From Methyloversatilis sp. (GTDB lineage: Bacteria > Pseudomonadota > Gammaproteobacteria > Burkholderiales > Rhodocyclaceae), in contig NZ_JAUYNV010000058.1 of NCBI RefSeq assembly GCF_030698125.1, positions 1 through 64,000 of the forward strand: a DNA stretch of 64,000 nucleotides, written 5' to 3'. How positions within the stretch are numbered: the first letter of the stretch is position 1; every line of letters begins with the position of its first letter. Shown in pieces: positions 34,819-44,607 of the stretch. The position numbers were made by a program, and so were the translations under genes. The notes below the pieces were generated by a model that was given only the letters and a program-made list of their open reading frames with translations, made no database searches and was not told the DNA's origin.

Positions 34819-37797
34819 ATGCACGACAGGGATACGTCCATTGATGAGGAATCGAAGCGTCTCGACACACTGAGACGCTACGACATACTCGATACGCCGC
34901 GCGATGAGCGCTTCGACAACATCACTGCGCTGACGGCCGAACTCATGCAGGTGCCGCTGGCCCTCGTCACCCTGGTCGATGCCGACCGACTGTGGTTCAA
35001 GTCAACGCACGGTCTCGATGTACGCGAGATTCCGCGCTGCAACGGCCTGTGCTCGTCCGCCATCCATCAGGACGGCCCCTATATCGTCGAAGACGCCCGG
35101 GCCGCGCAGGTCGAGCGCGACCACCCGCTGGTTACGGGTCCGCTCGGTCTGCGCTTCTATGCGGGCGTTCCGCTCAGGGCCGACGACGGCCGCGCCCTCG
35201 GCGTGCTGTGCATCGCCGATCGCCAGCCCCGCCAGCTCGCTCCCCGCGCGGCGACCCAGCTGCAGGCGCTGGCCCGGATGGTGATGGACCAGTTCGAACT
35301 GATGCGCGCGCTCAGACGGGTGACCACCAAGGCCGAAGACGACAGGCGCTTCCGGCTGCTGTTCGAAAACTTCGCCGATCCGATGCTGCTGCTCGACCCG
35401 GCATCAGGCGTGTTCATCGACTGGAATCCGGCGGCGATGGAAATGCTCCGCTATCCGGACCGGGACGAAATACACGCTCTCAGCCCGGCGGACATTTCAC
35501 CGCTGCGGCAGCCCGACGGTCGGGACTCGGCCGGCAAGGCAGTGGACATGATGGACATCGCGTTGCGCGAAGGCAGCCATCGCTTCCAGTGGGCTATATG
35601 CAGTCCGTACCGCGACACGCTGGTTGTCGAGGTGCTGCTAACCGTGCTGACGATGCAGGGCCGCCAGGTGTTCATCACCACCTGGCGCGATCTGACGCTG
35701 CAGCGACGGGCCGAACAGAAACTGCTCGACAGCGAAATCCGCTGGAAATTTGCCATCGAAGGCTCGGGCGACGGACTGTGGGACTGGAACATTCCCGACA
35801 GTACCGTCTTCTTCAGCCGGCGCTGGAAAAGCATGCTGGGCTTCGAAGAGCACGAAATAGGGTCGGATCTGACGGAATGGACATCGCGTGTACATCCGGA
35901 TGACCTGCCGTCGGTCAGGGCGGATGTGCAGGCACACCTGCGCGGCGAAACCACGGCCTTCATCAACGAATACCGCGTGCGCTGCAAGGACGGCGCGTAT
36001 CGCTGGATACTCGATCGCGGCAAGATCGTCAGTCGCGATGATGCTGGCGAGCCGCTGCGCATGGTCGGCACGCACACCGACGTGACGGATCGCCGGCGCG
36101 TGCTGATGGAACTGGAAGCCGCCGAGTTCGGCCACCGCGCGCTGCTCAACGCGATGGCCGACGGCGTGTTCGTGTCGCAGGATTTCCGCTTCGTGTTCAG
36201 CAACCCGGCGCTGCCGCAGATGCTGGGCTACACGCCGGACGAATTCACCGGCTTGCGCTTCGACCAGATCGTGCATCCGGACTTTCTTGAACTGTGGACC
36301 GAACGCTTCGTCCAGCGCATCAGCAGTGCCATCGAACCGGTGCGTCAGTACGAGGCGAAGTTCCTGCGCAAGGGCGGTGTCGAGGTCATCTGGATCGAAC
36401 TGATCGCCTCGCGTTTCATCTTCAAGGGCGCGCCGGCGGTGCTCGGCATCGTGCGCAACATCAACGAAAAGAAGAAAACCGAGGACATCATCTGGCGCCA
36501 GGCCAATTACGATGCGCTGACGCAGTTGCCCAACCGGCTCATGCTGCTCGACCGGCTCGATCACGAGTTACGCCAGTCGCGCCGCACCGGTCAGCCGCTG
36601 GCGGTCATGTTCATCGATCTCGACCGCTTCAAGGAAGTCAACGACACGCTCGGCCACCACCGCGGCGACCTGCTGTTGCAACTGGCGGCGCAGCGCCTGT
36701 CGTCCTGCCTGCGCGAGACCGATCTCGTGGCGCGTCTGGGCGGCGACGAATTCACGGTCGTCGTGCCGGGGCTCGACGACATGGACACGGCCGAGCGCAT
36801 CGCGCAGAACATCCTCGATGCCCTGCAGCGCCCTTTCCATCTCGAATCGGAACTGGTGTACGTGACGGCCTCGATCGGCATCACGCTCTATCCGCATGAT
36901 GCGCGCTGCATCGAAGATCTGCTCAAGCAGGCCGATCAGGCGATGTATGACGCCAAACATCTGGGCCGCAACCGCCTCAGCTATTTCACGCCATCGATGC
37001 AGCAGCGTGCCGAAAGGCGCATGCGCCTGGTCGGCGACATGCACGAGGCGATCGCAAAAAAGCAGTTCTACATGGTTTATCAGCCCATCGTCGATCTGGC
37101 GACCGGGCAGACCCGCAAGGCCGAGGCGCTGATCCGCTGGAATCACCCGGAACGCGGCATCGTGTCGCCGGCCGATTTCATTCCGATTGCCGAAGAGACC
37201 GGCCTCATCATGGAGCTGGGCGACTGGATCGCGCGCACCGCGCTGGCCTTCGCGCTCTATCTTCAGCAGCAGTTCGACGAGCCGGTGCAGATCAGCGTGA
37301 ATCAGTCACCGGTGCAGTTCCGCAACAAGAAGTCGCAGTATCCCGACATCGTCGATGTGCTGCTTCAGGCCGATGCGACCGGCGAACTGGTCACGGTCGA
37401 AATCACCGAAGGCACGCTGCTCGACGCCGATGCGCAGGTGCTCGAAAAGCTGCGTCGCATGCGCGAAGCGCACGTCCAGGTGTCGCTGGACGATTTCGGC
37501 ACCGGCTATTCGTCGCTGTCCTATCTGAACAAGTTCGCCATCGACTACCTGAAGATCGATCGCTCGTTTGTGCAGGGCCTGGCGCCGCATTCGAGCGAGC
37601 TGGCGCTGTGCGAGGCGATGATCGTCATGGCGCACAAGCTGGGCATCAAGGTGATCGCCGAAGGCGTGGAAACTGCCGGACAGCGCGACCTGCTGATCCA
37701 GGCCGGCTGCGATTATGCGCAAGGCTATCTGTTCGCCCGTCCGCTCACCGCCGAGGCGTTCGAAGCCTTCCTCGAACAGGGTGCGCAGCCGCTGTGA
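34819..37797 (+). CDS. GAF-PAS-PAS-PAS-GGDEF-EAL c-di-GMP protein
   Basis: The 992-residue signalling protein has, in order, a GAF domain (about 10-165, RRYDILDTPRDERFDNITAL), three PAS-type domains (about 180-300, 308-425, 435-550), a GGDEF domain with intact RLGGDEFTVVV and FIDLDRFKEVND, and an EAL domain with KAEALIRWNHP, DDFGTGYSSLSYL and IAEGVET. Both catalytic motifs look intact, so it may make and degrade c-di-GMP in response to a GAF/PAS signal. No membrane segments, so it is cytoplasmic. Transcribed alone. Confidence 0.93.
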   Translation: MHDRDTSIDEESKRLDTLRRYDILDTPRDERFDNITALTAELMQVPLALVTLVDADRLWFKSTHGLDVREIPRCNGLCSSAIHQDGPYIVEDARAAQVERDHPLVTGPLGLRFYAGVPLRADDGRALGVLCIADRQPRQLAPRAATQLQALARMVMDQFELMRALRRVTTKAEDDRRFRLLFENFADPMLLLDPASGVFIDWNPAAMEMLRYPDRDEIHALSPADISPLRQPDGRDSAGKAVDMMDIALREGSHRFQWAICSPYRDTLVVEVLLTVLTMQGRQVFITTWRDLTLQRRAEQKLLDSEIRWKFAIEGSGDGLWDWNIPDSTVFFSRRWKSMLGFEEHEIGSDLTEWTSRVHPDDLPSVRADVQAHLRGETTAFINEYRVRCKDGAYRWILDRGKIVSRDDAGEPLRMVGTHTDVTDRRRVLMELEAAEFGHRALLNAMADGVFVSQDFRFVFSNPALPQMLGYTPDEFTGLRFDQIVHPDFLELWTERFVQRISSAIEPVRQYEAKFLRKGGVEVIWIELIASRFIFKGAPAVLGIVRNINEKKKTEDIIWRQANYDALTQLPNRLMLLDRLDHELRQSRRTGQPLAVMFIDLDRFKEVNDTLGHHRGDLLLQLAAQRLSSCLRETDLVARLGGDEFTVVVPGLDDMDTAERIAQNILDALQRPFHLESELVYVTASIGITLYPHDARCIEDLLKQADQAMYDAKHLGRNRLSYFTPSMQQRAERRMRLVGDMHEAIAKKQFYMVYQPIVDLATGQTRKAEALIRWNHPERGIVSPADFIPIAEETGLIMELGDWIARTALAFALYLQQQFDEPVQISVNQSPVQFRNKKSQYPDIVDVLLQADATGELVTVEITEGTLLDADAQVLEKLRRMREAHVQVSLDDFGTGYSSLSYLNKFAIDYLKIDRSFVQGLAPHSSELALCEAMIVMAHKLGIKVIAEGVETAGQRDLLIQAGCDYAQGYLFARPLTAEAFEAFLEQGAQPL

Positions 37798-37853
37798 TCG
37801 ACAAGGCTGCACAATGACCGGATGATCCGTGCATCGCCCGATCCGGAATCGTC

Positions 37854-38684
37854 ATGAACAAATTCATTGCCAGTGCCGTCATCATGTTCAGCAGCCACAC
37901 CGTCAGCGCACTCGAACTGCTGGTACCCGCCTACTTCTATCCGGTGGATGATGGCGTCGCCTACTGGCAGACGCTGGCCGAAGCCGCGCCGGACGTGGCC
38001 ATCACCGCCATCCTGAACCCCGACAGCGGACCCGGCGCGGCCTTTGACAGCGACTACGCAGCGGTGGCAAACGCCTTCCAGGCCGCCGGCGGCCGCCTGA
38101 TCGGTTATGTGTACACCGGCTATGGCGCGCGCAGCGAAACGGTGGTGAAGGCGGAAATCGACCTCTATTACGCCCAGTACGGCGTCGATGGCATCTTTCT
38201 CGACGAGGTGTCGAATCTCGCGCAGCACCTCGGCTATTACCAGTCGCTGCATGCCTACATCAAGGGCGGCTTCGAGCGAAACCACATCGTCGCCAACCCG
38301 GGCACGCAGACGCCCGAGTCGTACCTCGGAACGGCCGACGTGCTGGTCACCTTCGAAAGTCCGGCCGCCGAGTACGCCGGCTACGAGCCGGATGCGTGGT
38401 CCGCCTCGCACGACGCCACGCGTTTCGCGCATCTGGTCTATGACGTGGCGGACGCCGATGCGATGCGCGCCGTCATCGACACGGCGCGGGCGCACAACGT
38501 CGGCCACGTCTATGTCACCGACGACGGCGGCGACAATCCGTGGGATACGCTGCCATCGTACTGGGCGGCTGAAACTGCCCGCGTGGCCGCCGTGCCGGAG
38601 CCGTCCGCATGGGCCGGTCTGCTGGCCGGTCTGGCGCTGATCGCGGCCCGCCTCAGGGGCAGCACCCGCCAGGGCAGGCGCTGA
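37854..38684 (+). CDS. Spherulin-4-like glycosidase with PEP-CTERM anchor
   Basis: The 276-residue protein has a signal peptide (about 1-19, SHTVSA) and then the spherulin-4/GH135-like fold: LLVPAYFYPVDDGVAYWQTL, GYVYTGYGARSETVVKAEID, and YGVDGIFLDEVSN with the adjacent acidic pair expected to be catalytic. GH135 enzymes cut galactosaminogalactan-type matrix glycans. The C-terminus is a PEP-CTERM signal (VPEPSAWAGLLAGLALIAAR, then basic residues). Surface glycan turnover is inferred. It is the second PEP-CTERM protein in the window, near the glycosyltransferase block. Confidence 0.82.
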   Translation: MNKFIASAVIMFSSHTVSALELLVPAYFYPVDDGVAYWQTLAEAAPDVAITAILNPDSGPGAAFDSDYAAVANAFQAAGGRLIGYVYTGYGARSETVVKAEIDLYYAQYGVDGIFLDEVSNLAQHLGYYQSLHAYIKGGFERNHIVANPGTQTPESYLGTADVLVTFESPAAEYAGYEPDAWSASHDATRFAHLVYDVADADAMRAVIDTARAHNVGHVYVTDDGGDNPWDTLPSYWAAETARVAAVPEPSAWAGLLAGLALIAARLRGSTRQGRR

Positions 38685-38691
38685 GTCAGGC

Positions 38692-40383
38692 ATGAACATC
38701 CAGTTCCGACCCAAGCTGCTTGACACGCTGCGCGGCTATGACCGCGGGCAATTTTCCGGCGACCTGTCGGCGGGTATCACGGTCGGCGTGCTCGCGCTGC
38801 CGCTGGCCATGGCGTTCGCGATCGCCAGCGGCATGTCGCCGACAGCCGGCATCTGGACCGCCATCGTCGCCGGTTTCCTTGTTTCGGCGCTGGGCGGCTC
38901 GCGGGTGCAGATCGGTGGTCCGACCGGCGCCTTCATACCGATCATCTACGCCATCGTCGTCGACTACGGCGTGCAGAACCTGCTGATCGCCACCATGATG
39001 TCCGGCGTCATGCTGCTTGCCATGGGCGCGTTCCGGCTCGGCAGCATGATCCGTTTCATCCCGCTGTCGGTCGTCATCGGCTTCACCAACGGCATCGCGG
39101 TCGTCATCTTCGTATCGCAGATCAAGGACTTCCTCGGCCTGCGTGTCGACAGTCTGCCGGGCGAATTCTTCGGCAAGATGGAAGCGCTGTACCGGGCGCT
39201 GCCGACGCTCGACGGCGCCACGCTCGCGCTGTCGTGTGCGTCGCTGGCCGTGCTGCTGGGCTGGAACCAGCTGGCAAAGCGGGTGGCGTGGATGCGTCGC
39301 CTGCCCGGCCCGCTGGCGGTGCTGGTCATCGCGACCGCAGTGAATGCCTTCATCCAGTTGCCGGTCGACACGATAGGCAGCCGCTTCGGCGGCATTCCAC
39401 GCGAGCTGCCGGACATCGGCCTGCCGGCCCTCTCCTTCGGACTGCTCGGCAAGCTGATCGCTCCGGCACTGACCATCGCACTGCTGGGCGCCATCGAATC
39501 GCTGCTGTCGGCGCGCATCGCCGACAGCCAGATCGATGACCGCCACGACCCGAACCAGGAACTGATGGCGCAGGGCATCGCCAATGTCGCGGCGCCGCTG
39601 TTCGGCGGCTTCGCCGCCACCGGCGCCATTGCGCGCACCGCGACCAATGTGCGCACCGGTGGCCGCACGCCGGTGGCCGGCATCATCCACGCCGGCGTGC
39701 TGCTGACCATCGTGCTGGCGCTGGCGCCGCTGGCCAGCCACATTCCGCTCGCCACGCTGTCGGCCATCGTCGTCGTCGTGGCGGTCAACATGGGCGAATG
39801 GCACGCCTTCGCGCCGAAGGAACTGGCGCGCTACTCGACGCCCTACCGCACCATCCTGCTCGCCACCTTCTTCGTCACCGTGGTGTTCGACCTGACGCTG
39901 GCGGTCGAACTGGGCATGGCGCTGGCCAGCCTGTTCTTCATCTACCGCATGTCCGACCTGACGCGCATCGAGCGCCTGCCGCTGGAGGACTTCTACGGCG
40001 TCGAGGCGCTCGCCCGGCCCGATGGCACGCCGCGCATCCTGGCCTACCGGCTGACCGGCTCGCTCTTCTTCGGCGCCGCCAACAAGCTGGAAAACCTGCT
40101 GCTGATGCAGGACGGTCACCCGGACGCGGTCATCCTCGACCTTGAAAAGGTGATCAGCATCGATACCACCGGGCTGGACATCCTGCAGACACTGCAGCGC
40201 AACCTCGCCCGGCGCGGCGCCACGCTCATCCTGTGTGACCTGAACGAACAGCCGGGTTCGCTGATCCGCCGCTCGGGCTTCGCCGACCGGCTGGGCGAGG
40301 AGAACATCGCCGGCAACATCACCGATGCGCTGCTGCGGGCGCAGTCGGTGCGTCCGCGTGAGCCTGCGGTGGCCTACGCCTAG
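38692..40383 (+). CDS. SulP-family anion transporter with STAS domain
   Basis: The 563-residue inner-membrane protein has about 12 helices, with LDTLRGYDRGQFSGDLSAGI at the N-terminus and the family block GGPTGAFIPIIYAIV. A cytoplasmic STAS domain follows (about 435-555, AVILDLEKVISIDTTGLDIL). SulP proteins move sulfate, bicarbonate or other anions; substrate is not decidable. It starts 8 bp after the spherulin-like gene. Its TAG stop lies inside the CTAG that an IS1182-type element duplicated. Confidence 0.92.
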   Translation: MNIQFRPKLLDTLRGYDRGQFSGDLSAGITVGVLALPLAMAFAIASGMSPTAGIWTAIVAGFLVSALGGSRVQIGGPTGAFIPIIYAIVVDYGVQNLLIATMMSGVMLLAMGAFRLGSMIRFIPLSVVIGFTNGIAVVIFVSQIKDFLGLRVDSLPGEFFGKMEALYRALPTLDGATLALSCASLAVLLGWNQLAKRVAWMRRLPGPLAVLVIATAVNAFIQLPVDTIGSRFGGIPRELPDIGLPALSFGLLGKLIAPALTIALLGAIESLLSARIADSQIDDRHDPNQELMAQGIANVAAPLFGGFAATGAIARTATNVRTGGRTPVAGIIHAGVLLTIVLALAPLASHIPLATLSAIVVVVAVNMGEWHAFAPKELARYSTPYRTILLATFFVTVVFDLTLAVELGMALASLFFIYRMSDLTRIERLPLEDFYGVEALARPDGTPRILAYRLTGSLFFGAANKLENLLLMQDGHPDAVILDLEKVISIDTTGLDILQTLQRNLARRGATLILCDLNEQPGSLIRRSGFADRLGEENIAGNITDALLRAQSVRPREPAVAYA

Positions 40384-41130
40384 GAGTCTGCGCGGCAGCG
40401 CCACCCTGATCGTGATAGCGCATGGCGCAAACGATTGGCGGGCGACAGGCGAGGCGTGATCATGGGTTCATTGCATCTGGCGGGCGGGCGCGAGGGCTCA
40501 AGCGAGCGCCATCTGCACGGTGGGGAATGGCTTGGCCTCATCTCGGTCCCTCATGTCGGCACCAGATAGCTCATGCGGCGCAGGTTGAGTACCAGACAGA
40601 CGAGCTTGAATTCGCGGCGTACCGTGTCGACACCTCGCAAGCTGAACTGGCGCAAACCGAGGATGTTCTTGATCCAGCCGTTGGGCGGTTCGACGATCGC
40701 CTCGGTCGGACCGGCCGCCAGTTCATTCAGGTGCCGCGCACGAAAGTCGCAGATCGTCCGGTGCTTCGGATAGTTGCTCGCTGCGAGCACCCGGAATGCC
40801 ACGTCCTCACGCAGCTTGCTGGCGATCTTGCGCGAGGAGAACACGCCCGTGGCGTAGGCGTAGAGCAGAATCTTGACCATCATCGCCGGATCGAACGGCT
40901 GGTTGCGCGGCCCGCCGCCGGCGTAACGCGCATGAAAAGCGCTCAGGTCCAGCGCATCCACCGTGTCGCTGATGTAGTAGGCCAGATGCCCCTGTGGCAA
41001 CCACTCCTGCAACGCCGGTGGAAGAAGCAAGGCCTGGCTCGGATCGTAAGGTAGGTAGCTCGCAGTCATTCCCATCGAACGCATTCATCGATTCTTTGTT
41101 GCCCCCGTAACGCTTCTGCCGCGCAGACTC
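40384..41130 (-). mobile_element. Internally deleted IS1182-type element with CTAG duplication
   Basis: GAGTCTGCGCGGCAG (40384-40398) and its exact reverse complement (41116-41130) are 15-bp inverted ends, and CTAG at 40380-40383 and 41131-41134 is the target duplication. The element is 747 bp, about half the usual length, because the transposase gene lost its middle. It inserted in the CTAG that carried the stop codons of sulP (plus strand TAG) and of the GntP-type gene (minus strand TAG); the duplication gave each gene its own stop. Confidence 0.88.
40551..41084 (-). pseudogene. IS1182 transposase with internal deletion
   Basis: The 177-residue frame joins the normal N-terminus (SYLPYDPSQALLLPPALQEW, then FDPAMMVKILLYAYATGVFS and RTICDFRARHLNELA) directly to the C-terminal tail (VEPPNGWIKNILGLRQFSLR, VCLVLNLRRM). 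The central part with the catalytic aspartates of the DDE fold is missing, but the reading frame is kept across the junction. It cannot encode an active transposase; the element could move only with help from a full copy elsewhere. Confidence 0.88.
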
Positions 41131-42552
41131 CTAGAAGCTGCCGAACAGGCTGCCCAGCGTCACCACCGACACCAGTGCGAGCACCGGCACGGCGACCGCC
41201 ACCACGAAGATGTCCAGATAGCTCTGCCGATGCGTGAGCTTGCAGATGCCCAGCAAGGTGATGACGGCGCCGTTGTGCGGCAGCGCATCGAGCCCCCCGG
41301 TCGCAATGGCGGTCACCCGGTGCAGCAGGTCCGGCGCGATGCCGGCAGCGCGCCCCATCTCCAGCCAGGTGGCCCCGAGGGTCTGCAGGGCAATGCTCAT
41401 GCCACCCGATGCCGAGCCGGTGATGCCCGCCAGGATGTTGATCGCGATCGACATCGACACCAGCGGGTTGCCCGGCGCGATGCCCAGCACGGCGTCCCGG
41501 ATCAGCGCAAAGCCGGCCAGCGACGCAATCACGGCGCCGAATCCCACCTGCGAGGCCGTGTTCATGAGAGGCATGACCGAGGCCCCCGCCCCTTCCTCCA
41601 GCACTGTCTTCAAGGCTATACCCTGCCCGCGACGTGCCCGCTCTGCCAGCCACCACAGCACGGTCAGCAGCACGATGGCGGCACCGAGGGCGCCGATGAC
41701 CGCCCAGATGCCGCGCACGGCCTGAACGGAGGTGGCGCCAAACCGGGCTTCGGCCAGGTACGAAGTGTCCAGCGCAGGCCACAGCCAGGTGGAGAGCAGG
41801 TAGTTGAGCGCGATGACAAGCACCACCGGCGCGATGGCCATGCCGAACGGCATGGCCGGGGGGGCGTCCGCCGCTGCCGCATCGGACTGCGCAGGCGCGA
41901 CTTCTTCGGCGCCATAACCCTCCCCCGCCCGTCGGGCAGCCGCGGCACGCCGGCTGAGCCACCACCAGCCGAAGCCCAGCATCACGGCGCCGCCGATCAA
42001 CCCCAGCCCAGGCGACGCGAACGGCGTGGTGCCGAAGAATGGCATCGGGATGGCGTTCTGGATCGCCGGCGTGCCCGGCAGCGCCGTCATCGTGAACGTG
42101 AACGCGCCCAGTGCGATCGTGGCCGGGATCAGGCGCTTGGGAATCTGCGCCTCGCGGAACAGCGCGGCGGCAATCGGAAACACCGCGAAGGCCACCACGA
42201 ACAGCGACACGCCGCCGTAGGTGAGCACGGCGCAGGCGGCAACGATCGCCAGCACCGCCTGTTGCGCGCCCAGCCATCGCACGATGGCCTGCGCGATGGC
42301 CAGGGCCGCGCCGCTGGCCTCCATCAACTTGCCGAACACCGCACCCAGCAGGAAGAGCGGGAAGAAAGCAATCACGAAACCGCCCAGGGCCTTCATGAAC
42401 ACCTGGGTGTAGCTCGCGAACAGCGGCGCGTCGGGGCTGAACAGGACTGCCAGCAGTGCGCACAGCGGTGCCAGCACGAGAACGCTCACGCCGCGGTAGG
42501 CCAGCGCCATCAGCAGCACGAGCGCGAGCACGATGCCGGCCATGCTGGTCAT
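41131..42552 (-). CDS. GntP-family permease
   Basis: The 473-residue inner-membrane protein has 12 or so helices with GntP-type motifs: VVAFAVFPIAAALFREAQIP, TIALGAFTFTMTALPGTPAIQ near the first half and NILAGITGSASGGMSIALQT and ATGGLDALPHNGAVITLL in the second, the latter typical of H+:gluconate or short-chain-acid symporters. Substrate is unknown; no sugar-acid genes adjoin. Its start overlaps the patatin gene stop, suggesting one transcript. The stop codon lies in the IS1182 target CTAG. Confidence 0.9.
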   Translation of the reverse strand: MTSMAGIVLALVLLMALAYRGVSVLVLAPLCALLAVLFSPDAPLFASYTQVFMKALGGFVIAFFPLFLLGAVFGKLMEASGAALAIAQAIVRWLGAQQAVLAIVAACAVLTYGGVSLFVVAFAVFPIAAALFREAQIPKRLIPATIALGAFTFTMTALPGTPAIQNAIPMPFFGTTPFASPGLGLIGGAVMLGFGWWWLSRRAAAARRAGEGYGAEEVAPAQSDAAAADAPPAMPFGMAIAPVVLVIALNYLLSTWLWPALDTSYLAEARFGATSVQAVRGIWAVIGALGAAIVLLTVLWWLAERARRGQGIALKTVLEEGAGASVMPLMNTASQVGFGAVIASLAGFALIRDAVLGIAPGNPLVSMSIAINILAGITGSASGGMSIALQTLGATWLEMGRAAGIAPDLLHRVTAIATGGLDALPHNGAVITLLGICKLTHRQSYLDIFVVAVAVPVLALVSVVTLGSLFGSF

Positions 42553-43691
42553 TCGAGGAACTCCCGGCCCAGGTCGAAGGTGGATCGGCGCCCCAGGTCG
42601 CTGCCGTGCGCGTGCAGCCAGCGCTCGGCGGCCTCGCGCCCGAGTCCATGCAGTCGTGACAGGAAACTCCAGCGCGTATCGGACTTGGACGACGCGCCCA
42701 GCTCCGCGAGCGGCCCGCCGCCGTCGATGCGATGCACCCGCAGGGCCTCGACGCGCTGGAAGGTCGCCTCCCGGTAGTGGTGGCCCGGGCGGCCTTCGGC
42801 CTCGATCAGATGCTTCAGCAAGGCGATCGAACGCAGTTCCTTCAGCAGGCTGGTGTTGAATGTCACCTCGTTCATGCGGTCGAGGATGTCGCGCGCGGTC
42901 GTCGGCACGCTCTCGCGCAGATGCGGATTGATCTGCACAAGCAGCAGGTCGTCAGCCGGGCTTTCGGTGATCAGCGGCAGCAGCGACGGGTTGCCGGCAA
43001 AGCCGCCGTCCCAGTAGGCTTCACCGTCGATCTCGACCGCCTGGAACAGCAGCGGCAGGCAGGCCGAGGCCAGCACCACGTCGGCAGTGAGTTCGCGCTG
43101 GCGAAAGATGCGCAGGCGGCCGCTCTTGACGTGTGTGGCCGAGATGAAGAGCTGCAGCTTGTCGCAGCGGCGCACGGCGTCGAAATCGATCGTCTGCGCC
43201 AGCATGTCGCGCAGCGGGTTCAGGTTCAGCGGGTTGAGCTGGTAGGGCGAAAAGTTGCGACCGATCGCCTCCGACCACCACGCCTGCGCACCGCGCGCCC
43301 AGGCTTGCGAAGGCGAGGCCCACAGTTCGGCCCAGGCGCGTGCCGGCGCCAGCCACGGTGCCAGCGGCCAGCCCGGGAACGACGACTCGGTGGCCATCTG
43401 GCTCGAGCCGGCTTGCACGCCATCGGGCCAGCGTCCCATGCCGCCCACGCGCTCCCACAGGCGCCGCAGCGCCGCGCGCGCGCCCTCGCGTCCGCCATCC
43501 GTCAGCCCCGAGGCCAGCGCCACTGCGTTCATCGCGCCGGCGCTGGTGCCGCTGATGCCCGCCAGCACGAGTGAATGTTCCTCAAGCAGGCGATCCAGCA
43601 CGCCCCAGGTGAAGGCGCCGTGGGCGCCTCCGCCCTGCAAGGCCAGGTCGATGGGCTGTCGTTGTGTACGGGAACGTCTTGGGATGACCAT
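42549..43691 (-). CDS. Patatin-like phospholipase
   Basis: The 380-residue protein has the full patatin catalytic set: oxyanion loop LALQGGGAHGAFTWGVLDRL, nucleophile elbow GISGTSAGAMNA (serine in GTSAG) and the DGG dyad in YWDGGFAGNPSL. It lacks a signal peptide. It is the upstream gene of a pair with the GntP permease (4-bp overlap). Patatin homologues of this type often sit with 3-hydroxybutyrate or polyhydroxyalkanoate genes, but none is here, so lipid hydrolase is as far as the call goes. Confidence 0.9.
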   Translation of the reverse strand: MVIPRRSRTQRQPIDLALQGGGAHGAFTWGVLDRLLEEHSLVLAGISGTSAGAMNAVALASGLTDGGREGARAALRRLWERVGGMGRWPDGVQAGSSQMATESSFPGWPLAPWLAPARAWAELWASPSQAWARGAQAWWSEAIGRNFSPYQLNPLNLNPLRDMLAQTIDFDAVRRCDKLQLFISATHVKSGRLRIFRQRELTADVVLASACLPLLFQAVEIDGEAYWDGGFAGNPSLLPLITESPADDLLLVQINPHLRESVPTTARDILDRMNEVTFNTSLLKELRSIALLKHLIEAEGRPGHHYREATFQRVEALRVHRIDGGGPLAELGASSKSDTRWSFLSRLHGLGREAAERWLHAHGSDLGRRSTFDLGREFLE

Positions 43692-43695
43692 GGAA

Positions 43696-43898
43696 TCAGT
43701 GTGACATCAGTGCGGGCACCGCGATCATACCGAGCGGGGTCCGGGTGATGCCACCGAGCGCCAGTTCCCAAGATCGTGACTGGCCTTGGCCACCCTTGAC
43801 CACCAAGTCGACGGGTATCTCGCTGGAGTGCGTCGACTCGACCTCGCGACGGACGGGACCAACGGGCCCTGCATCGCTGTCGTCGTGCAACGCCTCGC
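43696..43898 (-). pseudogene. C-terminal fragment of a universal stress protein
   Basis: The minus-strand frame gives DLVVKGGQGQSRSWELALGG and then ITRTPLGMIAVPALMSH with a stop, the ATP-loop and last strand of UspA-type proteins (G-x2-G-x9-G(S/T)). Upstream of this (LSEALHDDSDAGPVG...) nothing resembles the N-terminal two-thirds, and no start or ribosome site is seen. It lies directly between patatin and the hypothetical gene, and is a relic. Confidence 0.6.
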
Positions 43899-44324
43899 TC
43901 AGTGCAGATGATCCTGCATGATGGCGTGCGCCAGCATCGTCTGCGTCACGCCCCAAGAGCCCGGCAGCGATGCATACACCTGGCGGCCGTCGCCGGTGAC
44001 CCGACCGTCGGCCGTGATCACTGCGGCCGACAGTCGGCATACCAGAAGCCGATGCCCGGGGTCGCCCACGACCCGTTGCAGTGCCATCATGAGCGACCGG
44101 TCACTCGAGCGCAACCGCTGCGTCTGGCTCAGGGGAATGCCAATCTCCTCCAGAGCCGACTCGGCCGCACCCCGGAAGCGGTCGCGCTGCACCCCCAATC
44201 GATCAAAGTCCTGCAGCCGTTCGAGCTCAGCCACCACGCAGGAGTCGATGCGTCCATTGGCCGATACCACGATGGCCAACGGCATGGCGGAAGGATCGAC
44301 TGCCTGAGATGCGACCGAGTGCAT
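43899..44324 (-). CDS. Conserved-looking hypothetical protein
   Basis: The 141-residue protein starts at ATG 44324, 8 nt after an AGGAG site (an upstream in-frame ATG lacks one). It has two beta-rich segments, MPLAIVVSANGRIDSCVVAE and HRLLVCRLSAAVITADGRVT, split by a charged helix (DRFRGAAESALEEIGIPLSQ), and a C-terminus reading GDGRQVYASLPGSWGVTQTM. No signal peptide or domain is recognised. The GRIDS/DGRVTG repeats suggest two similar halves. It is divergent from the P-type ATPase gene by 283 bp. Confidence 0.55.
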   Translation of the reverse strand: MHSVASQAVDPSAMPLAIVVSANGRIDSCVVAELERLQDFDRLGVQRDRFRGAAESALEEIGIPLSQTQRLRSSDRSLMMALQRVVGDPGHRLLVCRLSAAVITADGRVTGDGRQVYASLPGSWGVTQTMLAHAIMQDHLH

Positions 44325-44607
44325 GGCTTGCTCCTGGGTTTGTGGTATCTGCGCCGCCACTTCAGGCTCACCGATGAACAGGGAGAGCTCGCATCCTTAT
44401 GGGCGTTCCATCGCACAAATCTGAGGTTCTCTGCCCTGCACTCCGGCGTTCCCTCTTCCCCTGAACCCGCGCAGGAGACATGGCGGCCGGGTCATTGACG
44501 CATCTCAATCCCGGGAGTGGAACCAGGCGCCACACTGAAGCTTTACCCTTGGACACACTGCCGAGCCGGCGGTATCACACTGGAGGCTTCGATGTGCCAC
44601 ACGGTTG

